From assembly GCA_045124315.1 (NCBI GenBank), contig JBGVLO010000279.1, forward strand, positions 1-5,123: a DNA stretch of 5,123 bases, read 5' to 3'. The notes under the pieces are model-generated. The model was not told the DNA's origin. It saw only the letters and a list, made by a program, of their open reading frames with translations, and did no database searches. Below are positions 1 to 5,123 of this stretch, piece by piece. This stretch comes from CAG-411 sp045124315. Lineage in GTDB: Bacteria > Bacillota > Clostridia > Lachnospirales > Lachnospiraceae. Both the position numbers and the translations under genes were made by a program. How positions within the stretch are numbered: the first letter of the stretch is position 1; each line of letters begins with the position of its first letter.

Positions 1-39
1 TTGTCGCGAGTATGTTATTATAAAGCTACTGTTTATTCA

Positions 40-66
40 GTAACCTGACACTTGCTGTCAGGTTAC
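40..66. repeat. Hairpin b of left repeat, 11-bp perfect stem
   Basis: GTAACCTGACA (40-50) and TGTCAGGTTAC (56-66) pair perfectly around the five-base loop CTTGC. It is identical in the right copy at 5059-5085. A smaller hairpin (TACTG 27-31 with CAGTA 38-42) shares bases 40-42 with it, so the two cannot both be complete. No T-run follows on either strand, so it does not look like an intrinsic terminator. Confidence 0.85.
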
Positions 67-86
67 GTAATAGTATGATTCAGGGG

Positions 87-128
87 TTGGTTTCTGCTTC
101 GCGAAGCGAATTTTCATGCTGAAACCAA
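87..128. repeat. Hairpin c of left repeat with nested 12-bp palindrome
   Basis: TTGGTTTC (87-94) pairs with GAAACCAA (121-128). The stem would continue with two more pairs if T95-T120 did not mismatch. Within the loop, GCTTCGCGAAGC (96-107) is a perfect 12-bp palindrome. In the right copy the position matching 120 restores the pair. Confidence 0.8.
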
Positions 129-130
129 TA

Positions 131-156
131 GATTACTGTTCGCATGAACAGTAATC
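131..156. repeat. Hairpin d of left repeat, 11-bp perfect stem
   Basis: GATTACTGTTC (131-141) and GAACAGTAATC (146-156) pair perfectly around the loop GCAT. The right copy keeps the stem and differs only in the loop. AACAGTA (147-153) could alternatively pair with TACTGTT (27-33), linking the two ends of the hairpin chain. Confidence 0.85.
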
Positions 157-197
157 CGCTACGAGCCGAACGCAGCGAAAGCGTGCCTGCGTTGTTT

Positions 198-213
198 TGA
201 TTCTTTTGAATCA
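198..213. repeat. Small hairpin at the inner end of left repeat
   Basis: TGATTC (198-203) pairs with GAATCA (208-213) around TTTT. It lies just downstream of gltB in the direction of transcription. On the minus strand it is followed by AAACAACG rather than a T-run, so a terminator function is not supported. The right copy has only part of this stem because of substitutions and a one-base gap. Confidence 0.6.
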
Positions 214-266
214 CTTTCAAATAAACCATGATCGTTTCGCAATGATCGATATCCATAACAACAAAT

Positions 267-3200
267 TTACTTACTTCCCACACTTTTATAAAATGCTTCT
301 ATCTGTGCCTCTTCTTTCGTCATTCCTCGTTCTTCAAACTGTGCGGATAACTGCAACATTTCTTTGTAGTCTTCCGGAATAATCTTTTTAAACTTAGGTA
401 AATATTCCTGGAACTTTTCTAATACCTCTTTTCCCTTCTTAGAACCGGTATAGGCAACGTGTTTTTCAATCAATGCCTTTAATTCTTCCTGTTCATATTT
501 ACTTTCGATTTTTTCCATTAGAACCATCTTTTTGTTTAAATTACGGTACAGGCAATTCTTTTCATCTAAGACATAGGCTATACCACCGCTCATACCGGCA
601 GCAAAGTTCTTTCCCGTTGGTCCAAGGACTACCACACGGCCACCGGTCATATATTCACAACCGTGTTCTCCAACCCCTTCTACTACGGCAGTGGCTCCTG
701 AATTACGGACACAGAAACGTTCCCCTGCCTGACCTGCGATGTAGGCTTCACCGGATGTTGCACCGTAAAGACAAACATTACCTGCCATAATGTTTTCATG
801 TGGCTCGTAAGCAGCCGTTTTTGGGGCATATACCACTAATTTACCACCGGACAATCCTTTTCCAAAGTAATCATTGCTGTCACCACATAAAGATAAGGTA
901 AGTCCTTTTGGTGCAAAGGCTCCGAAACTTTGTCCTCCGGCACCGGTACAATTTAGTGTAATGGTATCTTCCTCCAAGCCTTCTGGATGATTTCTGGTAA
1001 TTTCTGCTCCAAGAAGCGTTCCGAAGGTACGGTCAGTGTTCACAAGGGACACAGTAAGGGACTTCTTTGTACCCTTTTTGATGGCATCTAGTAATCCTTT
1101 TTCTTTTCTTAATAACACTTCGTCCTTTGTGGTTTCCAACCGGAAGTCATATACACAATCCGGATTGAAGGTTGCCTGATCCTTTGCCTCTACTACATCC
1201 TGTAACAAGATTCTGCTTAGGTCAATCTTACTTTCTCTTTCCGTAAGATTTTCTTTCTTCTTTAATAAATCCGTACGTCCTACCATTTCATCAATGGTTC
1301 TTACCCCTAATTTTGCCATATATTCACGAAGTTCACGGGCTATGAACAACATAAAGTTTTCTACATATTCCGGCTTACCGATAAAACGTTTTCTTAATTC
1401 CGGATTTTGGGTTGCGATACCCATTGGACAAGTGTCAAGGTTACATACACGCATCATGACACATCCTAAGGCAACCAATGGAGCTGTAGCGAAACCGAAT
1501 TCTTCTGCACCTAACAATGCGGCGATGGCTACGTCACGTCCACTCATAAGCTTACCATCGGTTTCAATGACAACACGGTTTCTTAAACCATTGGCAATCA
1601 ATGTCTGGTGGGTTTCTGCCAGACCAAGTTCCCAAGGAATACCTGCATTATGAATGGAGCTAAGTGGTGCTGCACCGGTACCTCCATCGTAACCGGAAAT
1701 TAAGATTACCTGGGCTCCCGCCTTTGCTACACCGGCTGCTACCGTACCAACACCGGCTTCTGAAACCAGTTTTACGCTGATGCGGGCATGTTTATTGGCA
1801 TTTTTTAAATCATAGATTAGCTGTGCCAAATCCTCGATGGAATAAATATCGTGGTGAGGTGGTGGGGAAATCAGACTAACACCTGGAGTGGAATGTCTGG
1901 TTTTTGCTATCCAAGGATATACCTTTTTCGCCGGTAGGTGTCCACCTTCTCCTGGTTTTGCACCCTGTGCCATCTTAATCTGAATTTCCTTTGCACTTAC
2001 CAGATAACGGCTGGTAACACCGAAACGTCCACTGGCAACCTGCTTAATGGCAGAACTTCTGTCCTTATCAGAACCGGCAGAAGCCAAACGTTCCTCACTT
2101 TCTCCACCTTCTCCACTGTTGGACTTTCCATGAAGACGGTTCATGGCAATGGCTAAGGCCTCATGGGCTTCTTCTGAAATAGAACCATAGGACATGGCAC
2201 CGGTTTTAAAACGTTTTACGATTTCCTGCTCACTTTCTACTTCTTTTATATCAATTCCTTTTTCCGGATAATTGAAGTCCATGAGACTTCTTAAATAACC
2301 GGTATTTTCTCCATCGATAAGTTTTGTACATTCCTTAAATTTATTGTAATCCCCTTCTTTTGTAGCCTGTTGTAATAAATGAATGGTCTGGGGATTATAT
2401 CGGTGTTCTTCTCCCTGACTACGCATTTTATGACGTCCCATGGAAGTAAGGGTTAAATCTGTTTCTAATCCCAATGGATCAAATGCCTTTGAATGCTGGG
2501 CATCTGTCTGTTTCGCAATATCTTCCAAAGAAATACCACCGATTCTGCTTACGGTTCCGGTAAAATAACGGTCAATGACTTCCTGCGAAATACCGATTAC
2601 TTCAAAAATCTTACTGCCCTGATAAGACTGAATCGTGGAAATACCCATTTTTGAGGCAATTTTTTCAATGCCCTGTACGATAGCACTGTCATAATCATCT
2701 ACTGCTGCATAATAATCTTTATTTAAAATACCTTCCTCTACCAATTCACCAATGGTGGCATGGGCAAGGTAAGGATTTACTGCACTGGCTCCATATCCAA
2801 GTAAGGTTGCAAAATGATGTACTTCACAAGGTTCTCCGGACTCTATAATCAGGGACATTGCGGTACATTTTTTTGTCTGTACCAGATGTTTGTGAACCGC
2901 AGCCACTGCTAATAAGGAAGGAAGTGCTACATGATTTTCATCTACTCCTCTATCGGAAAGAATCAGGATATTGGCACCGTCCTTATAAGCCTTATCTACC
3001 TGCACAAATAAATGATCTAACACACGTTCAATCGGAGTGCTTTTATAAAAGATAATTGGCACTTTTGCAACCTTGAAACCAGGCTTTTTCATAGTTGAAA
3101 TCTTTAACATATCCAAATCATTAAGAATTGGGTTGTTGATTTTTAATACCTGACAGTTTTCCGGTTTTTCAGAAAGCAGATTTCCATTTTTTCCAACATA

Positions 3201-4823
3201 AACAGTGGAAGAAGTAACGATTTTTTCACGAACCACGTCAATAGGGGGATTGGTAACCTGTGCAAACATCTGCTTAAAGTAGTAAAATAATGGCTGGTAT
3301 TCCTTGGACAATACTGCAATCGGAGTATCTACGCCCATGGCTCCAATCTGTTCGGAACCATTTAATGCCATGGAGTAAATTCCATTTCTATATTCTTCAT
3401 AAGTATAACCAAAGGATTTTTGAAGTCTTGCCCGTTCTTCTTTGGAATAAGACTGAATTTTCTCATTTGGCACCTTAAGTTCGGATAAGGATACCAGATT
3501 ACTGTCTAACCATTCGCCGTATGGTTCCTTCTTTGCATATTCTTCTTTGATTTCTTCATCGGTTTTAATGCATCCCTTTACGGTGTCTACCAAAAGCATT
3601 TTTCCCGGATGAAGACGTTCTTTTTTCACAACATGGGCTTCATCTAACTCTAACACACCTACTTCAGAAGAAAGTATCAAACGGTCATCATCCATAATAT
3701 AGTAGCGGGATGGACGAAGTCCGTTACGGTCTAAGATTGCTCCCATTACATCACCATCGGAGAATAAAATAGAAGCGGGACCGTCCCATGGTTCCATCAT
3801 GGTTGCATAATATTGGTAAAAATCTCTTCCTTCCTGGGAAATGGTGTCATTGTGTGACCATGGTTCCGGTATCATAATCATGGCAGCCAGTGGAAGTTCC
3901 ATACCACTCATAGTTAAGAATTCCAAGGTATTATCTAACATAGAGGAGTCAGAACCTGCTGTATTTACCACAGGAAGTACCTTGGACAAATCATCTGCCG
4001 ATAAGATATCTGTCTCTAAAGTTTCCTCTCTTGCAAGCATTTTATCTGCATTCCCTTTAATGGTGTTGATTTCACCATTATGTACGATAAAACGGTTTGG
4101 ATGCGCTCTTTCCCAACTTGGATTTGTATTGGTGGAGAAACGGGAGTGTACCATGGCAATGGCAGATTCATAATCTTTATCCTTTAAATCAAGGAAGAAA
4201 GTACGCAGCTGATCTACTAAAAACATTCCTTTATATACGATGGTTCTGCTGGATAAAGAAGGTACATAGGTATTGTCTGTACTTTGTTCAAATACACGGC
4301 GTACGATGTATAATTTACGGTCAAAATCAAGTCCCGGCTTTACATTTTGTGGTCTTTTAATGAATCCTTGATAAATCACAGGCATACATTCTCTTGCCTT
4401 TTCTCCTAATACCTCTGGGGCATTTGGAACTTTTCTCCATCCTAAGAATTCCAGTCCTTCTTTTTCTACAATGATTTCAAACATTTTCTTTGCCTGGCTT
4501 CTTTTTAATTCATTCTGTGGGAAGAAGAACATTCCGACACCGTATTCTCTTTCTTTTCCAATTTCAATTCCACATTCCTTACATACCTTCGTAAAGAACT
4601 TATGTGGAATCTGGGTTAAGATACCAACACCATCACCGGTTTTTCCTTCTGCATCTTTTCCGGCACGGTGTTCTAGATTTTCTACTATCTTTAATGCATC
4701 GTTTACAATCTGATGATTTGCTTTTCCTTTTATATTTACTACTGCGCCAATACCACAGTTATCGTGTTCAAAACTGGAGTGGTATAGACCTTTATTTCTG
4801 ATTTCTTGTTGATTCTGATTCAT
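267..4823 (-). CDS. gltB: Glutamate synthase (GOGAT) large subunit, complete
   Basis: This is the large (alpha) subunit of glutamate synthase, a cytoplasmic enzyme that makes two glutamates from glutamine and 2-oxoglutarate, normally with electrons from NADPH delivered through the small subunit GltD. The 1518 residues match the usual bacterial length of about 1,480-1,530. An N-terminal class II glutamine amidotransferase domain (about 23-430) begins at Cys23 in HDNCGIGAV; family knowledge says the 22-residue propeptide is removed so that this Cys becomes the N-terminal nucleophile. HSRFSTNT (226-233) and HNGEINT (248-254) are amidotransferase motifs. A central linking domain (about 470-760) is followed by the FMN-binding synthase barrel (about 850-1220), with GEGGES (904-909), KPGEGGHLP (956-964) and SGYDGGTGAAP (1043-1053). 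C1121-x5-C1127-x4-C1132 fits the 3Fe-4S ligands. The glycine-rich C-terminal GXGXG helix domain covers about 1250-1450. The start is fixed by GGAGG nine bases upstream and by correct spacing to Cys23. No frameshift or missing key residue is seen. gltD is not in the window; it could lie beyond the left repeat or elsewhere. Confidence 0.98.
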   Translation of the reverse strand: MNQNQQEIRNKGLYHSSFEHDNCGIGAVVNIKGKANHQIVNDALKIVENLEHRAGKDAEGKTGDGVGILTQIPHKFFTKVCKECGIEIGKEREYGVGMFFFPQNELKRSQAKKMFEIIVEKEGLEFLGWRKVPNAPEVLGEKARECMPVIYQGFIKRPQNVKPGLDFDRKLYIVRRVFEQSTDNTYVPSLSSRTIVYKGMFLVDQLRTFFLDLKDKDYESAIAMVHSRFSTNTNPSWERAHPNRFIVHNGEINTIKGNADKMLAREETLETDILSADDLSKVLPVVNTAGSDSSMLDNTLEFLTMSGMELPLAAMIMIPEPWSHNDTISQEGRDFYQYYATMMEPWDGPASILFSDGDVMGAILDRNGLRPSRYYIMDDDRLILSSEVGVLELDEAHVVKKERLHPGKMLLVDTVKGCIKTDEEIKEEYAKKEPYGEWLDSNLVSLSELKVPNEKIQSYSKEERARLQKSFGYTYEEYRNGIYSMALNGSEQIGAMGVDTPIAVLSKEYQPLFYYFKQMFAQVTNPPIDVVREKIVTSSTVYVGKNGNLLSEKPENCQVLKINNPILNDLDMLKISTMKKPGFKVAKVPIIFYKSTPIERVLDHLFVQVDKAYKDGANILILSDRGVDENHVALPSLLAVAAVHKHLVQTKKCTAMSLIIESGEPCEVHHFATLLGYGASAVNPYLAHATIGELVEEGILNKDYYAAVDDYDSAIVQGIEKIASKMGISTIQSYQGSKIFEVIGISQEVIDRYFTGTVSRIGGISLEDIAKQTDAQHSKAFDPLGLETDLTLTSMGRHKMRSQGEEHRYNPQTIHLLQQATKEGDYNKFKECTKLIDGENTGYLRSLMDFNYPEKGIDIKEVESEQEIVKRFKTGAMSYGSISEEAHEALAIAMNRLHGKSNSGEGGESEERLASAGSDKDRSSAIKQVASGRFGVTSRYLVSAKEIQIKMAQGAKPGEGGHLPAKKVYPWIAKTRHSTPGVSLISPPPHHDIYSIEDLAQLIYDLKNANKHARISVKLVSEAGVGTVAAGVAKAGAQVILISGYDGGTGAAPLSSIHNAGIPWELGLAETHQTLIANGLRNRVVIETDGKLMSGRDVAIAALLGAEEFGFATAPLVALGCVMMRVCNLDTCPMGIATQNPELRKRFIGKPEYVENFMLFIARELREYMAKLGVRTIDEMVGRTDLLKKKENLTERESKIDLSRILLQDVVEAKDQATFNPDCVYDFRLETTKDEVLLRKEKGLLDAIKKGTKKSLTVSLVNTDRTFGTLLGAEITRNHPEGLEEDTITLNCTGAGGQSFGAFAPKGLTLSLCGDSNDYFGKGLSGGKLVVYAPKTAAYEPHENIMAGNVCLYGATSGEAYIAGQAGERFCVRNSGATAVVEGVGEHGCEYMTGGRVVVLGPTGKNFAAGMSGGIAYVLDEKNCLYRNLNKKMVLMEKIESKYEQEELKALIEKHVAYTGSKKGKEVLEKFQEYLPKFKKIIPEDYKEMLQLSAQFEERGMTKEEAQIEAFYKSVGSK

Positions 4824-4832
4824 ACTAAGTTT

Positions 4833-4837
4833 CCTCC
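4833..4837 (-). promoter_or_regulatory. Ribosome binding site of gltB
   Basis: On the minus strand the sequence reads TGGAGGAAACTTAGT and then the ATG at 4823-4821. GGAGG is a strong Shine-Dalgarno core with nine bases to the start codon. It supports this ATG as the translation start. Confidence 0.9.
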
Positions 4838-4844
4838 ATTTGCT

Positions 4845-4872
4845 GATATATAGTGTTTTGGTAATTGCGAAA
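4845..4872 (-). promoter_or_regulatory. Candidate weak promoter of gltB
   Basis: On the minus strand the AT-rich CACTATATATC offers a -10-like box (TATATA at 4852-4847, or TATATC at 4850-4845). TTTCGC at 4872-4867 is a poor -35 candidate, 14 or 16 bases away depending on the -10 choice. This is the only plausible promoter between the right repeat and gltB. If it is used, the mRNA would start about 15-20 bases before the Shine-Dalgarno sequence and would exclude the right repeat. The -35 match is weak, so the real promoter could lie inside or beyond the repeat. No T-box, riboswitch or leader peptide is apparent in 4824-4908. Confidence 0.3.
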
Positions 4873-4889
4873 TTTGTGAAACAGTGTGA

Positions 4890-4923
4890 TTCTTTTGAGG
4901 GTTGTGGGAGTGATTCAAAAGAA
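4890..4923. repeat. Short inverted repeat across the inner boundary of the right copy
   Basis: TTCTTTTGA (4890-4898) is the reverse complement of TCAAAAGAA (4915-4923), with 16 bases between. One arm lies inside the repeat and the other in the gltB leader outside it. GTGATTC also occurs directly repeated at 4886-4892 and 4910-4916. It might be a partial second end of the element or a chance AT-rich match. Confidence 0.45.
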
Positions 4924-4968
4924 ACAAATACAGCGCAGGCACGCTTTCGCTGCGTTCGGCTCGTAGCG

Positions 4969-4994
4969 GATTACTGTTCATACGAACAGTAATC
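4969..4994. repeat. Hairpin d of right repeat, 11-bp perfect stem
   Basis: GATTACTGTTC and GAACAGTAATC pair around the loop ATAC. This is the counterpart of 131-156; the single difference between the copies lies in the loop. Confidence 0.85.
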
Positions 4995-4996
4995 TA

Positions 4997-5038
4997 TTGG
5001 TTTCTGCATGAAAATTCGCTTCGCGAAGCAGAAACCAA
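4997..5038. repeat. Hairpin c of right repeat, 11-bp stem with nested palindrome
   Basis: TTGGTTTCTGC (4997-5007, plus strand) pairs with GCAGAAACCAA (5028-5038), an uninterrupted 11-bp stem. The 12-bp palindrome GCTTCGCGAAGC is at 5018-5029, overlapping the base of the stem by two bases, so the two folds compete at their edge. Confidence 0.82.
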
Positions 5039-5058
5039 CCCCTGAATCATACTATTAC

Positions 5059-5085
5059 GTAACCTGACAGCAAGTGTCAGGTTAC
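5059..5085. repeat. Hairpin b of right repeat, 11-bp perfect stem
   Basis: GTAACCTGACA and TGTCAGGTTAC pair around GCAAG. It is identical to the left copy. The neighbouring hairpin TACTGT-ATAA-ACAGTA (5083-5098) shares its last three bases. Confidence 0.85.
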
Positions 5086-5123
5086 TGTATAAACAGTAGC
5101 TTTATAATAACAGATTCGCGGCA

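Larger units (their letters stand above)
2..215 (+). repeat. Left copy of a ~215-bp structured inverted repeat
   Basis: This stretch is the reverse complement of 4909-5123 (x pairs with 5125-x up to 191). Core 13-191 has 3 differences in 179 positions: T/A at 37, T/A at 120 and C/T at 143. The outer part 2-12 differs at 4, 10 and 12. The inner part 192-215 has two substitutions and a one-base gap. Homology stops sharply after AGTGATTC (minus strand), 51 bases past the gltB stop. The copy contains a chain of hairpins, listed separately. The ends of a single copy show no obvious inverted repeat of each other and there is no transposase. I read it as a dispersed intergenic element of unrecognised family, with its outer end possibly continuing beyond the window. 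Confidence 0.93.
4909..5123 (-). repeat. Right copy of the ~215-bp structured inverted repeat
   Basis: This is the partner of 2-215 in opposite orientation, placed upstream of gltB. Its inner end is 85 bases from the gltB start codon. It is the structurally better copy: the 5083-5098 hairpin gains a sixth pair and the 4997-5038 hairpin has an uninterrupted 11-bp stem, where the left copy has a mismatch. The match to the left copy is still present at the last window base, so its outer boundary cannot be placed. Read on the minus strand it has the same sense as the left copy on the plus strand. Confidence 0.93.

Noticed and set aside
13..215. CRISPR, tRNA or integron attC site in the repeat
   Set aside because: There are no regularly spaced direct repeats, no cloverleaf with an anticodon arm, and no paired attC core sites or integrase.
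228..248. Direct repeat ATGATCG (228-234 and 242-248) as a regulatory site
   Set aside because: Two 7-base copies 14 bases apart downstream of the gene are weak evidence, and nothing else supports an operator here.
198..266. Intrinsic terminator of gltB
   Set aside because: The first hairpin downstream of the stop codon has an AT-rich 6-bp stem and is not followed by a T-run on the minus strand.
80..283. 67-residue open frame on the minus strand as a real gene
   Set aside because: It starts out of frame inside the end of gltB, has no Shine-Dalgarno sequence, and most of it is repeat DNA whose frame is shared only by chance with a start codon. Substitutions between the copies are nonsynonymous.
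1294..1653. Plus-strand open frames opposite gltB (for example 473-790, 1294-1653, 3841-4173)
   Set aside because: They lie antisense to a highly conserved, intact gltB, show no family motifs that I recognise, and are explained by its codon use.
4824..4908. T-box or riboswitch leader for gltB
   Set aside because: The unique leader is only 85 bases, with no conserved T-box motif and no terminator-antiterminator pair.
2..5123. Compound transposon with gltB as cargo
   Set aside because: The flanking repeats are only about 215 bp, encode no transposase and show no terminal inverted repeats of their own. gltB is not typical transposon cargo. A target duplication cannot be tested because the homology reaches the window edges.

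Overview
The window holds one protein gene, enclosed by two copies of a structured, non-coding-looking repeat in opposite orientation. The gene is gltB, the large subunit of glutamate synthase, on the minus strand at 267-4823. It encodes 1518 residues, is intact, and carries every signature expected of the family. Moderately low GC, a strong GGAGG ribosome binding site and the character of the GltB protein suggest a Gram-positive anaerobe of the Clostridia, perhaps Lachnospiraceae. That assignment is a guess from style, not a proof.

Layout from left to right: 2-215 is the left repeat copy; 216-266 is a short spacer after the gltB stop codon; 267-4823 is gltB read leftwards; 4824-4908 is the gltB leader with the ribosome binding site and a weak candidate promoter; 4909-5123 is the right repeat copy, running to the window edge. 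No gltD (small subunit), transposase, integrase, RNA gene or CRISPR array is visible.

The main point of interest is the repeat. Position x in the left copy pairs with position 5125-x in the right copy. From 13 to 191 the copies differ at 3 of 179 positions. Over the full 215 aligned columns I count 8 substitutions and one single-base gap. Each copy is a chain of hairpins: an 11-bp stem at 40-66, an 8-11-bp stem at 87-128 with a 12-bp perfect palindrome inside it, an 11-bp stem at 131-156, and several smaller ones. Two of the three core differences fall in hairpin loops. I do not recognise the family. It looks like a dispersed intergenic element (MITE-like or REP/BIME-like), and two copies in head-to-head arrangement around a single metabolic gene is unusual.

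The inverted pair has several possible consequences, all inferred: gltB could flip by homologous recombination, a long transcript could form a 5'-3' panhandle, and the gene could be insulated from its neighbours. The repeat also creates a 36-codon open frame in both copies that could be wrongly annotated as a small protein.
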